A model generated the notes under the pieces. It was not told where the DNA came from. It saw only the letters and a program-made list of their open reading frames with translations, and searched no databases. The position numbers and the translations under genes were made by a program. This document shows, piece after piece, positions 16,134 to 23,855 of a DNA stretch of 64,000 bases. The stretch lies in NCBI RefSeq assembly GCF_001270265.1, contig NZ_LGAP01000012.1, positions 62,001 through 126,000 on the forward strand, in the 5' to 3' direction. How positions within the stretch are numbered: the stretch's first letter is position 1; the number at the start of each line of letters is the position of its first letter. The DNA comes from Ensifer adhaerens. GTDB lineage: Bacteria > Pseudomonadota > Alphaproteobacteria > Rhizobiales > Rhizobiaceae.

Positions 16134-16153
16134 GTTTCAAGTATCGATAGTGA
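16121..16153. repeat. 12-bp inverted repeat at the truncation point and upstream of a vapB-like gene
   Basis: Arms TCACTATCGATA (16121-16132) and TATCGATAGTGA (16142-16153) are perfectly complementary around a 9-bp spacer. The left arm contains the stop codon of the truncated membrane gene. The right arm is 57 bp upstream of an antitoxin-like gene, so it could be an antitoxin operator, an excision scar or both. Confidence 0.7.
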
Positions 16154-16209
16154 GCCATCTCGGATGGCTTCCTTGCTATCTTACTCGTGAAACAGGGCGC
16201 GGCGCGAAG

Positions 16210-16368
16210 ATGTCCGAACCTCAATTGTCCATTCGCAGCGCCAAGGCCAAGGAGTTGGCGCACGCCTTGGCACACCGGACCGGCATGGCCATGAGCAAAC
16301 TTGTAGAGAGCGCACTCGAGCGTTACGGCAGCGAACTGTGCCAACAAAAGAGCCGCACGCAGAATTGA
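16210..16368 (+). CDS. Orphan VapB-like ribbon-helix-helix antitoxin
   Basis: From the ATG at 16210 the product is 52 residues. SEPQLSIRSAKAKELAHALA then HRTGMAMSKLVESALERYG match the short Rv0623/VapB-type antitoxins, in which the N-terminal strand and two helices bind DNA and the tail blocks the toxin. The frame is open 20 codons earlier without a better start. No PIN-domain VapC gene follows: the next gene is a small acetyltransferase. The toxin gene may have been lost, or the protein may act alone as a DNA-binding factor. The inverted repeat at 16121-16153 is a possible autoregulatory site. Confidence 0.65.
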   Translation: MSEPQLSIRSAKAKELAHALAHRTGMAMSKLVESALERYGSELCQQKSRTQN

Positions 16369-16420
16369 GCGAGAACCGCCCCACGTGACAGTCAGCGAAA
16401 AGAACGCTCGGAGCGAGACA

Positions 16421-16699
16421 ATGAACGACACCATTACCGACAATGTCGCGGCATCACGCTTCGAGCTTGCCATCGGCGGCGAGATAGCTGTTGCCTATTA
16501 TCGCAAGGAGGACGGCAGGATCGTCCTGACCCATACGGAGGTTCCGCAGGCGCTTTCCGGACAGGGTATCGGCACACGGCTGGCCCGTGGGATCTTCGAG
16601 ACGCTCCGCCAAAGGCAAGCTCGCATTATCGCCAAATGCCCGTTTATGGCCGCCTTCGCGGCAAAACATCCGGAATATAGCGCCATGCTCGACGGTTAG
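16421..16699 (+). CDS. Small GNAT-like N-acetyltransferase (YjdJ type)
   Basis: I start at the ATG at 16421 (GAGCGAG upstream) rather than a GTG at 16385, giving 92 residues. The core EIAVAYYRKEDGRIVLTHTE, VPQALSGQGIGTRLARGIFE and KCPFMAAFAAKHPEY matches the short Gcn5-like family with the acetyl-CoA pyrophosphate loop Q-x-x-G-x-G/A (here QGIGTRLA). These proteins of about 90-100 residues are common but the substrates are mostly unknown. It follows the orphan antitoxin by 53 bp on the same strand, although a functional link is not evident. Confidence 0.82.
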   Translation: MNDTITDNVAASRFELAIGGEIAVAYYRKEDGRIVLTHTEVPQALSGQGIGTRLARGIFETLRQRQARIIAKCPFMAAFAAKHPEYSAMLDG

Positions 16700-16862
16700 G
16701 TCTCCACCATGCTGGCCCGCCGCCTTCGCTTGGCCAACTTCAGTCCCGCGGTCGCCGATTGAGCCGGACGCCTCACTCACCGCTGGACCATGGCTTGGAA
16801 TGCTGGCATCGTCGCGCGCGCATCGGTCCAGAAGGGCTGCGATCATCTGAGAGGGAGTTGCC

Positions 16863-17357
16863 GTGGAAGCGGGGCATGACACCAGCGAGCTTGAAATGGT
16901 CGTCTTGATGACGCCCGACATGGCCAACTTCAGCGGCAAGGTCCACGGCGGTGCCCTCCTCAATCTTCTCGACCGCGTCGCGTTTTCCTGCGCCTCGCGC
17001 TATTCGCAGGAGTATGCGGTGACCCTGTCGGTGGACCAGGTCGTCTTTCGCCAGCCAATCCATGTCGGGGAACTGGTGACCTTTCGCGCCTCGATCAATC
17101 ATGCCGGGCGAACCTCTATGGAAGTCGGGATCCGCGTCGAAGCAGAAAACATCCGGACCGGAGAGCGCAGACACACGAACTCCTGCTATTTCACCATGGT
17201 TGCCGTCGATGCCGAGGGGCGTCCGACCAATGTTCCGCCGTACAATGCCGTAACCAGCATCCGAAAGCGACGCCAGCGCGCGGCGGAGGTCAGGAGAAAC
17301 TTGCGGCGTGAGTTCGAGGCCCGCTTTCAAGCCGCCGGCTCGCCCACCGAATCCTGA
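16863..17357 (+). CDS. Acyl-CoA thioesterase (YciA-like hotdog fold)
   Basis: This 164-residue protein starts with GTG preceded by GAGAGGGAG. It has the hotdog acyl-CoA hydrolase pattern: MVVLMTPDMANFSGKVHGG with the conserved HGG, LLNLLDRVAFSCASRYS (catalytic Asp), and VSVDQV-type strand VTLSVDQVVFRQPIHVGELV. A short basic C-terminal extension follows (IRKRRQRAAEVRRNLRREF). YciA-type enzymes release CoA from various acyl-CoAs. The gene stands alone and no pathway context is evident. Confidence 0.87.
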   Translation: MEAGHDTSELEMVVLMTPDMANFSGKVHGGALLNLLDRVAFSCASRYSQEYAVTLSVDQVVFRQPIHVGELVTFRASINHAGRTSMEVGIRVEAENIRTGERRHTNSCYFTMVAVDAEGRPTNVPPYNAVTSIRKRRQRAAEVRRNLRREFEARFQAAGSPTES

Positions 17358-17781
17358 CCGCCGTGTGCTCACTTATCGGTTTCGCCCTGTGTCGGATCCA
17401 AGATCACTTTTTGAAACATGCCCCCGCAAAGGCCACTCCTGTGTTTGGGCTGGCAGCTTGATGGTGTATCTTTCGCCGGCCGAGGTTGAATGCCAGACGG
17501 AGTGGCACGCCTCAGAGCCTGCGCATGGGCAGGCGGAGGCTTGGCCCCTTAAGCCTGTTGAAACCCTTAGTGTATGTTCGGCGTCTTCTGCAGCGTGGTT
17601 CCCGCGTATATTTGCCGAGAGCGCACCACCGCATTCTGAAGACCACAGTGACGCGTTCAAAGTCATCGCGCCGAGTTCTGCATCTGGCGCCGTTTTCGTG
17701 AACAAGCGAAGCCACCTAGCAACGCCTGCCGCCGCGGGAAACCAACACCGTCGTTGCGGGCTCCAGATATAGGAGATTCAA
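17358..17781. other. Non-coding or decayed stretch, no gene supported
   Basis: This stretch of about 420 bp has only mutually overlapping short frames on both strands with low-complexity, Arg-rich translations and no ribosome sites or domains. It may hold the remnant of a lost gene. I see no repeat or RNA structure that I can support. The last 20 bp contain the GGAG ribosome site of the following small gene. Confidence 0.4.
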
Positions 17782-17985
17782 ATGTCCACATCGCAGACCG
17801 GACTTCAGTATACAGAGGGCGTCGCCAACGGCGAGGTCCGGTACGATCTGGAGGATTTCATCCGGGCGTCCGGCATTCCGCCGCTCGAGGCCTACGAAAT
17901 GTTCACGAAATACGGGCCCTACAAGTCGGACCTTGACCCTTTGATCAAGGCCCGGGCCGACCAGCATATGGATCTGATGAAGTAG
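17782..17985 (+). CDS. Small hypothetical protein, 67 residues
   Basis: The start has a well-placed ribosome site (taggagattcaaATG). The product is acidic and soluble (EVRYDLEDFIRASG, PPLEAYEMFTKYGPY, DPLIKARADQHMDLMK), with no signal peptide, cysteine or membrane helix. Codon use looks like that of the surrounding genes. I recognise no family. It lies between a decayed stretch and a convergent sulfite-oxidase-like gene. Confidence 0.5.
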   Translation: MSTSQTGLQYTEGVANGEVRYDLEDFIRASGIPPLEAYEMFTKYGPYKSDLDPLIKARADQHMDLMK

Positions 17986-18065
17986 AGGCTACTGCCTCGC
18001 CACCGGTTGCGGCGGATAGCGGAGCGCAATGGGCGCCTCGCTAGACCGAGAACAACGCTCGACCG

Positions 18066-18728
18066 TCAGTCGCCGGAGTAGCGCTCCTCGAGCCACGGGT
18101 CGCCACGCATGTGGTAACCATTGCGCTCCCAGAAGCCGGCCTCGTCGCCGGCCCGAAAATCGATGCGCGTCAGCCATTTCGCGCTCTTCCAGAGATAGAG
18201 ATGCGGCACGACAGGCCGCATCGGCCCGCCATGGGTGCGGCTGATCGGTTGCCCCTCCCAGTCCGTCGCAAGGATCGCGTGTTCCGAGGCAAAGTCGGCA
18301 AGCGGCAGATTGGTCGTATAGCCATCGTAACTCGTCAGCATGACATGGGACGCTTCCGGTTTCGGCATGACCATGTCGAGCAGGTCGTGCGCCAGAACCC
18401 CTTGCCAGCGGTTGTCGTAACGCGACCAGGTGGTAACGCAGTGAATGTCGGAGAGGCTGTCGCTCTGCGGCAGGGCCTTGAACGCAGCCCAGTCCAGCGA
18501 CAGGCGCTGTTCAACGAGCCCGGTCACGTCAAGACGCCAGCGCTCCACACCGATCGCGGGCTGCTGGCCAAGGTCCAGCACCGGCCAATCCTTGACGAGG
18601 TGCTGGCCCGGCGGCAAACGTTCATCCTGTGGCCGGGCAGCGTGCCCGGTGAGGAACTTACCATCAGCCGCCCAGCGCCGTTTCGTCTTCGTCAGCTTGG
18701 TTTCCGTTGAGCGCTCTTCGTCGGTCAT
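18066..18728 (-). CDS. Sulfite-oxidase-like molybdopterin oxidoreductase (YuiH type)
   Basis: From the ATG at 18728 the product is 220 residues. It has the molybdopterin-binding sulfite oxidase fold in its short form: RWRLDVTGLV, LPQSDSLSDIHCVTTWSRYD with the Mo-liganding Cys, DNRWQGVLAHDLLDMV, and a late GGPMRPVVPHLYLWKSAKW. No Tat signal or heme domain is visible, which fits the cytosolic YuiH-like subgroup of unknown substrate. It is convergent with the small hypothetical gene and 72 bp downstream of the pcaR-like gene on the same strand. Confidence 0.85.
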   Translation of the reverse strand: MTDEERSTETKLTKTKRRWAADGKFLTGHAARPQDERLPPGQHLVKDWPVLDLGQQPAIGVERWRLDVTGLVEQRLSLDWAAFKALPQSDSLSDIHCVTTWSRYDNRWQGVLAHDLLDMVMPKPEASHVMLTSYDGYTTNLPLADFASEHAILATDWEGQPISRTHGGPMRPVVPHLYLWKSAKWLTRIDFRAGDEAGFWERNGYHMRGDPWLEERYSGD

Positions 18729-18800
18729 GGTCCTGCTCCGGTTTGCCCGGATTAGAAGACCCGTTGCGGTTTCCGTCAAGCATCGATACGGGCATCGCCT

Positions 18801-19556
18801 CTAGCGCAGGACGATCCGCAAAGCCGCCTGCGTCTCCTTGAGGAGCGGCAGATAGCGCTCGACCATTTCGGCAGCCGGCACATGGGCCGCCGGCGCACCG
18901 ATATTGAGTGCTGCCACGATCTGGTTGCGGTCGTTTTGAAGCGGAACGGCGATGGAGCAAAGGCCGATTTCCAGCTCCTGGTCGATGATGGCATAACCTT
19001 GGTGACGCACGCGGCCGATCTCGGCCATCAGTTCTTCCGTGTCAGTCCTCGTGTAAGGCGTATTCGCCTTGAGGTCGGAGCGGGCGAGCACGTCCCTCGC
19101 CTGCGGCTCCGGCAAGGCGGCGAGCCACACGCGCCCCATCGAGGCGCAATAGGCGGGAAGCCGCGACCCCGGCATCAGGCTGATCGACATCACCCGCCTC
19201 TGCGAGGCACGCGCGATGTAGACAATCTCCGTGCCGTCGAGCACCGAGGCAGAGGCACTCTGTCCGGCCCTTTCCGAGAGCTGGTCGAGATAGGGCTGGA
19301 CAATCGCCGGCAAGGGCGTCGCGGAGAGATAGGCATGCCCGAGCCGCAGGATCTTCGGCGTCAGCGAAAAGAACTTTCCGTCGTAGTCGGCATAGCCGAG
19401 TTCCGAGAGCGTCAGCAGCGAACGGCGTACGGTCGCCCGGTCCAGTCCGGTGATCTTTGCCGCCTCGGTGATCGTCAACTTCTGCTGCGTCTCGCCAAAT
19501 GCCTCGATGACGGTCAACCCGCGGGCAAAACCGCTGACAAAATCGGTTTCTCTCAT
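18801..19556 (-). CDS. pcaR: IclR-family regulator of the pca genes (PcaR)
   Basis: This 251-residue protein has an N-terminal winged helix (LTVIEAFGETQQKLTITEAA, TGLDRATVRRSLLTLSELG) and an IclR effector domain (MSISLMPGSRLPAYCASMGR, YAIIDQELEIGLCSIAVPL). It is divergent from pcaIJF, and this arrangement and the sequence match PcaR/PobR-type regulators that activate beta-ketoadipate genes in response to beta-ketoadipate. A matching inverted repeat lies in the divergent promoter at 19585-19623. The name is assigned by context and family. Confidence 0.87.
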   Translation of the reverse strand: MRETDFVSGFARGLTVIEAFGETQQKLTITEAAKITGLDRATVRRSLLTLSELGYADYDGKFFSLTPKILRLGHAYLSATPLPAIVQPYLDQLSERAGQSASASVLDGTEIVYIARASQRRVMSISLMPGSRLPAYCASMGRVWLAALPEPQARDVLARSDLKANTPYTRTDTEELMAEIGRVRHQGYAIIDQELEIGLCSIAVPLQNDRNQIVAALNIGAPAAHVPAAEMVERYLPLLKETQAALRIVLR

Positions 19557-19584
19557 GGTTCATCCTCAATCTATCAGCGAGCAG

Positions 19585-19623
19585 TTTGTGCGATATATGA
19601 ACAAATGTCAAATAACGCACAAA
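19585..19623. promoter_or_regulatory. Candidate PcaR operator in the pcaR-pcaI divergent promoter
   Basis: Arms TTTGTGCG (19585-19592) and CGCACAAA (19616-19623) are perfectly complementary, separated by 23 bp of AT-rich sequence. The site is 29 bp upstream of pcaR and about 175 bp upstream of pcaI. IclR-family activators often bind such widely spaced arms between divergent genes. Confidence 0.6.
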
Positions 19624-19796
19624 GTGTTTGACGCTTCGTCTTTTTGAGAGCCTATTTCGTGCCATTGCAGGCAAGAGAGCGTCACTGACCGGCCGATGGT
19701 CCAGCGAGGGGGACCGCGACAGCTCTTTCCATCCGCCGGCAGACAATCAAGCGCCCGCCGAATTGGCGGCAGCACTTAGAACAGAAGAGAGGAAAC

Positions 19797-20657
19797 ATGG
19801 CGAAGATCGTTTCACTCGCCGAGGCAATCGGCGACAATGTCAGGGATGGCGACACCGTTGCCATGGAGGGGTTCACCCACCTGATCCCCTATGCCGCTGG
19901 ACACGAGGTGATCCGCCAGGGTCGCAAGGACCTGTTTCTCGTACGCATGACCCCCGACATTCTCTATGATCAGCTGATCGGCGTCGGCGCTGCCCGCGGC
20001 ATGAAATTCTCCTGGGGCGGCAATCCGGGTGTCGGCTCCCTGCACCGCTTCCGCGATGCGGTCGAAAATCAGTGGCCGCGCCCGCTGGAAATCGAAGAAC
20101 ATTCCCATGCGGCCATGGCCAATGCCTACGAGGCTGGTGCCGCCAATCTGCCGTTCGCGATGTTGCGCGGCTATATCGGCGCCGACCTGCCGAAGGTGAA
20201 CCCGAACATCAAGCAGGTCACCTGCCCGTTTACCTCAGAAGTGCTTGCCGCCGTTCCGGCGATCCGGCCCGACGTCACCATCATCCATGCCCAGCGGGCC
20301 GACCGGAAGGGCAATGTGCTGCTCGAAGGCATCGTCGGCGTGCAGAAGGAGGCGGTGCTTGCGGCCAGGCGTTCGATCGTCACCGTCGAGGAAATCGTCG
20401 ACGAGCTTGCGCCACCGTCGCCCAACTCGGTTGTCCTGCCCACCTGGGCTGTAACCGCGGTCTCGCATGTACCGGGCGGCGCCTTCCCCTCCTACGCCCA
20501 CGGCTACTATCCACGCTCGAATGCCTTCTACATCGGCTGGGATGAAATCGCCCGCGACCGCGACAGCTTTACGGCCTGGATCAAGGAGAACGTGCTCGAG
20601 GCGAGCCCTGAAGACTTTGCACGACACGCTGGCAAGAAGCCGGCGAAGGCCGCTTGA
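19797..20657 (+). CDS. pcaI: 3-oxoadipate CoA-transferase subunit A
   Basis: This 286-residue protein has the class I CoA-transferase alpha fold: MEGFTHLIPYAAGHEVIRQG near the N-terminus, GVGAARGMKFSWGGNPGVGS, and ANLPFAMLRGYIGADLP. With PcaJ it moves CoA from succinyl-CoA to 3-oxoadipate, the penultimate step of the protocatechuate branch of the beta-ketoadipate pathway. It is divergent from pcaR and followed after 7 bp by pcaJ. The alpha/beta pair directly upstream of a beta-ketoadipyl-CoA thiolase makes the assignment firm. Confidence 0.93.
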   Translation: MAKIVSLAEAIGDNVRDGDTVAMEGFTHLIPYAAGHEVIRQGRKDLFLVRMTPDILYDQLIGVGAARGMKFSWGGNPGVGSLHRFRDAVENQWPRPLEIEEHSHAAMANAYEAGAANLPFAMLRGYIGADLPKVNPNIKQVTCPFTSEVLAAVPAIRPDVTIIHAQRADRKGNVLLEGIVGVQKEAVLAARRSIVTVEEIVDELAPPSPNSVVLPTWAVTAVSHVPGGAFPSYAHGYYPRSNAFYIGWDEIARDRDSFTAWIKENVLEASPEDFARHAGKKPAKAA

Positions 20658-20664
20658 GGAGGCG

Positions 20665-21450
20665 ATGATGACCGATTTCACCCCCAACGAGATGATGACC
20701 ATCGCGGCCTCGCGCGAGCTTTCCAACGACGACGTCTGCTTTGTCGGCATCGGCGCGCCATCGGCCGCCTGCAACGTGGCGCGGCTGACACACGCGCCCG
20801 ATATCACCCTGATCTACGAAAGCGGAACCGTCGGCACCAAGCCGGACGTGCTGCCGCTGTCGATCGGCGACGGCGAGCTTTGCGATACCGCACTCTTCAC
20901 CGTCTCCGTGCCGGAGATGTTTCGCTACTGGCTGCAGGGCGGCCGCATCACCACCGGGTTTCTCGGCGGCGCGCAGATCGACAAATTCGCCAACCTCAAC
21001 ACCACGGTCGTCGGTCCCTATGACCATCCGAAGGTCCGCCTGCCCGGTGGCGGCGGCGCTCCCGAGATCGCGTCGAATTGCGGCCGCATCTTCATCACCA
21101 TGGCGCTTTCCAAACGCGGCTTCGTCGAAAAACTACCCTTCATCACCTCGATGGGCCATGGCGAAGGCGGCGATCATCGCGAACGCCTCGGCATGAAGAC
21201 CAAGGGGCCGACCCGCATCATCACCGACCTCTGCATTCTGGAGCCCGATCCGGTAACCAAGGAGCTGACGGTCGTTTCGATCCACCAAGGCGTGACGCGC
21301 GATGAGATCGTCGACAACTGCGGCTGGCCGATCAAGTTCGCCGAAGACGTGATCGATACGCCGGTGCCGACCGAGATCGAACTGGCGACGCTTCGCGACA
21401 TCAATGCCCGCACAAAGAAGGCCCACCAGGGCAACAAGGAGGCCGCATAA
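20665..21450 (+). CDS. pcaJ: 3-oxoadipate CoA-transferase subunit B
   Basis: The start is one of two adjacent ATGs at 20665/20668 with GAGGA upstream; the open frame extends backward into pcaI but is a shadow there. The 261-residue product carries the catalytic glutamate motif in LIYESGTVGTKPDVLPLSIG and LPGGGGAPEIASNC. It pairs with PcaI. Its stop is directly adjacent to the ATG of pcaF, so the three genes form one tightly packed operon. Confidence 0.93.
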   Translation: MMTDFTPNEMMTIAASRELSNDDVCFVGIGAPSAACNVARLTHAPDITLIYESGTVGTKPDVLPLSIGDGELCDTALFTVSVPEMFRYWLQGGRITTGFLGGAQIDKFANLNTTVVGPYDHPKVRLPGGGGAPEIASNCGRIFITMALSKRGFVEKLPFITSMGHGEGGDHRERLGMKTKGPTRIITDLCILEPDPVTKELTVVSIHQGVTRDEIVDNCGWPIKFAEDVIDTPVPTEIELATLRDINARTKKAHQGNKEAA

Positions 21451-22656
21451 ATGGCCGATGCCTATATCTGCGATTACATCCGCACACCGATCGGTCGCTT
21501 CGGCGGCGCGCTCTCGTCGGTCAGGGCCGACGACCTCGGCGCAATCCCGCTGAAGGCGCTGATGGACCGCAACCGGTCGCTCGATTGGGAAGCGGTCGAT
21601 GACGTCATCTTCGGCTGCGCCAATCAGGCTGGCGAAGACAACCGCAACGTCGCACGCATGTCGCTGCTTCTGGCTGGGCTGCCGGCAAGCGTAACGGGCA
21701 CTACCATCAATCGCCTCTGCGGTTCAGGCATGGATGCCGTCATCACGGCCGCGCGCGCCATCAAAGCGGGCGAAGCCGAGCTGATGATTGCCGGCGGCGT
21801 GGAAAGCATGTCGCGGGCGCCCTTCGTGATGCCGAAAGCGGAAAGCGCCTTTTCGCGCAACGCCGAGATTTATGACACCACTATCGGCTGGCGTTTCGTC
21901 AACCCGCTGATGAAGAAGCAATATGGCGTCGATTCCATGCCGGAGACCGGCGAAAACGTCGCCGAAGACTTCAAGGTAAACCGCGAAGACCAGGATGCCT
22001 TTGCGCTGCGCAGCCAGGCGAAGGCAGCGGCCGGCCAGAGCAACGGTCGCCTCGCAAAGGAGATCGTCGCCGTCACCATCCCGCAGCGCAAGGGCGACCC
22101 GACAGTCGTCGAGAGAGACGAGCATCCTCGCGCCACGACGATGGAGGCGCTTGCCAAGCTCGGCACGCCCTTCAGACGAGAAGGCGGCACGGTCACCGCC
22201 GGCAATGCATCCGGCGTCAACGATGGCGCAGCTGCACTGATCATCGCTTCCGAGGCGGCGGCCAAAAGATACGGCCTCAGGCCGATCGCCCGTATCCTCG
22301 GCGGTGCCACCGCTGGCGTTGCACCGCGCATCATGGGTTTTGGCCCGGCCCCGGCATCGAAGAAGCTAATGGCGCGTCTGGGTCTCACGCAGGAGCAGTT
22401 TGATGTCATCGAGCTCAACGAGGCCTTTGCCTCGCAGGGGCTGGCGACACTGCGCGATCTCGGCATTGCCGACGACGATGGCCGCGTCAACCGTAACGGC
22501 GGCGCCATTGCGCTCGGTCACCCGCTCGGCATGTCCGGCGCCCGGATCACCGGAACAGCGGCGCTTGAGCTTTCGGAAACCGGTGGGCGCTACGCACTTT
22601 CCACCATGTGCATCGGCGTCGGCCAGGGCATCGCAATAGCTCTCGAGCGCGTCTAG
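21451..22656 (+). CDS. pcaF: Beta-ketoadipyl-CoA thiolase
   Basis: This 401-residue thiolase has the acyl-accepting cysteine in NRLCGSGMDAV, the His loop GGAIALGHPLGMSGARI and the second Cys in STMCIGVGQG. It opens with the PcaF-type DAYICDYIRTPIGRFGGAL. It cleaves 3-oxoadipyl-CoA with CoA to succinyl-CoA and acetyl-CoA, ending the pathway. It starts immediately after the pcaJ stop and is followed by a strong hairpin at 22664-22687. Family and position together make this secure. Confidence 0.95.
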   Translation: MADAYICDYIRTPIGRFGGALSSVRADDLGAIPLKALMDRNRSLDWEAVDDVIFGCANQAGEDNRNVARMSLLLAGLPASVTGTTINRLCGSGMDAVITAARAIKAGEAELMIAGGVESMSRAPFVMPKAESAFSRNAEIYDTTIGWRFVNPLMKKQYGVDSMPETGENVAEDFKVNREDQDAFALRSQAKAAAGQSNGRLAKEIVAVTIPQRKGDPTVVERDEHPRATTMEALAKLGTPFRREGGTVTAGNASGVNDGAAALIIASEAAAKRYGLRPIARILGGATAGVAPRIMGFGPAPASKKLMARLGLTQEQFDVIELNEAFASQGLATLRDLGIADDDGRVNRNGGAIALGHPLGMSGARITGTAALELSETGGRYALSTMCIGVGQGIAIALERV

Positions 22657-22663
22657 GCAGACC

Positions 22664-22687
22664 GGGAGCCGTTCGATGACGGCTCCC
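22664..22687 (+). terminator. Terminator of the pcaIJF operon
   Basis: Arms GGGAGCCGT (22664-22672) and ACGGCTCCC (22679-22687) form a 9-bp stem with a 6-base loop, followed by a pyrimidine run (ctttccctt). It starts eight bases after the pcaF stop. Confidence 0.75.
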
Positions 22688-22894
22688 CTTTCCCTTCACA
22701 CGACCTTTCCTTCAGCGGCGCCGCGACGATCAGCAGCAATAGGATCGTCACGAAGAAGCGGAAGCTGTTCCGCTGTTTCGACATCCACATCCCGAACCGT
22801 TCGCCAGCACCTGATATGTACCTGGCCTGCCATAGGCGGGACCTGTGCCCTCACGTTCCCGGGTTGCGTATTGACTCTCATAAGGCATTATAAG

Positions 22895-22926
22895 ATAACC
22901 AAATAGTTCTAAAACTATTTGGTTAT
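22895..22926. promoter_or_regulatory. Perfect 14-bp inverted repeat, likely ArsR-type operator
   Basis: Arms ATAACCAAATAGTT (22895-22908) and AACTATTTGGTTAT (22913-22926) are perfectly complementary around CTAA. The right arm ends four bases before the ATG of the ArsR gene, so binding would block its ribosome site or promoter. The AT-rich core with long arms is usual for ArsR/SmtB autoregulation. Confidence 0.78.
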
Positions 22927-22930
22927 ATAA

Positions 22931-23314
22931 ATGACCCCATCCGAACGCCTTGACGCCACCTTTGCAGCTCTCGCGGACCCGACACGACGGGCCATCCTTG
23001 CCCGTTTGGCACTGGGCGAGGCGTCGGTCCTCGAGCTTGCCGAACCCTTCGCCATGAGCCAGCCGGCGGTGTCGAAGCACCTGAAGGTTCTGGAGCGCGC
23101 CGGACTGGTTTCGCGCAGTCGGGCTGCGCAGCGTCGACCCTGCCGTATCGAGATCGACCCACTCACTGAGGCAACCGACTGGCTGGAGGAATATCGCAAG
23201 CTGTGGGAAGCGAATTTTTCCCGGCTCGACACGCTGCTTGAGGAACTGAAGGCCGATGCCGCGTCACAGGTGTCGTCCGTGCAACCCAACGATTTCACCA
23301 CGAAGGAGGACTGA
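22931..23314 (+). CDS. ArsR-family repressor
   Basis: This 127-residue protein has the ArsR winged helix: FAALADPTRRAILARLALGE, VLELAEPFAMSQPAVSKHLK and VLERAGLVSRSRAAQRRPC. It lacks the CxC metal site of metal sensors; its closest type is the group paired with AHSA1 proteins. The next gene encodes such a partner one base after the stop. A perfect inverted repeat lies directly upstream, so negative autoregulation of the pair is likely. The signal is unknown. Confidence 0.88.
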   Translation: MTPSERLDATFAALADPTRRAILARLALGEASVLELAEPFAMSQPAVSKHLKVLERAGLVSRSRAAQRRPCRIEIDPLTEATDWLEEYRKLWEANFSRLDTLLEELKADAASQVSSVQPNDFTTKED

Positions 23315-23315
23315 T

Positions 23316-23810
23316 ATGACTGCTGCAGCCAACAAACTTGTCGTCACAGCCCACGGCGATCGGGAGATTCGCATCGTTCGCACGTTTGACGCCCCGCGCC
23401 GGCTGGTTTTCGACGCCTTCACCAAACCGGCTCTCGTCAAGCGCTGGCTGACCGGCCCTGACGGCTGGTCCCTGCCCGTCTGCGAGATCGACCTGAGACC
23501 CGGCGGAACCTTCCGTTACGTCTGGAAGAACACCGAAGGCACCGAGATGGGCATGGGTGGTACCTATCGCGAGATCGATGCGCCGGACCGGATCGTGCAT
23601 GAAGAGCTCTTTGACGAGGACTGGACCGGTGGTCAGACGCTGGTGACCACGCACTTCGTCGAGGACGGCGGGCGCACCACGGTGACGACGGCCGTCGTCT
23701 ACTCCTCGACGGAGACGCGCGATGCCGTGCTGAAGTCGCCGATGGAGAGCGGCATTGCCATAGGCTATGACCGCCTCGAAGGAATTCTCACCTCCGAATT
23801 TGCTAAATAG
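23316..23810 (+). CDS. AHSA1/SRPBCC-domain protein
   Basis: The ATG at 23316 has AAGGAGG upstream; the frame is open further inside the ArsR gene. The 164-residue product has the activator-of-Hsp90-like SRPBCC pattern: IVRTFDAPRRLVFDAFTKP, VKRWLTGPDGWSLPVCEIDL and GGTFRYVW, ending SPMESGIAIGYDRLEGIL. Such proteins are regularly encoded behind ArsR genes of this subgroup; they bind small hydrophobic ligands, but their role is not settled. It forms a two-gene operon with the repressor. Confidence 0.87.
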   Translation: MTAAANKLVVTAHGDREIRIVRTFDAPRRLVFDAFTKPALVKRWLTGPDGWSLPVCEIDLRPGGTFRYVWKNTEGTEMGMGGTYREIDAPDRIVHEELFDEDWTGGQTLVTTHFVEDGGRTTVTTAVVYSSTETRDAVLKSPMESGIAIGYDRLEGILTSEFAK

Positions 23811-23824
23811 TCAGGCAAGGACCA

Positions 23825-23844
23825 TGGGCGGAATGATCCGCCCA
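23825..23844. terminator. Short hairpin between convergent genes
   Basis: Arms TGGGCGGA (23825-23832) and TCCGCCCA (23837-23844) can pair with a 4-base loop between the convergent AHSA1 and GH42 genes. There is no T-tract, so it may only weakly end transcription from either side. Confidence 0.4.
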
Positions 23845-23855
23845 CGGCCCAATTC

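Noticed and set aside
17373-17705. 110-codon minus-strand frame in the gap after the thioesterase gene
   Set aside because: Several overlapping frames of similar length exist on both strands and none shows a domain; an old mobile-element remnant was considered but no terminal repeats were seen.
22653-22790. Short minus-strand frame (45 codons) with a hydrophobic segment (FFVTILLLLIVAAPL) downstream of pcaF
   Set aside because: No good ribosome site, overlaps the pcaF terminator hairpin and stop; could be a degraded gene start but not supportable.
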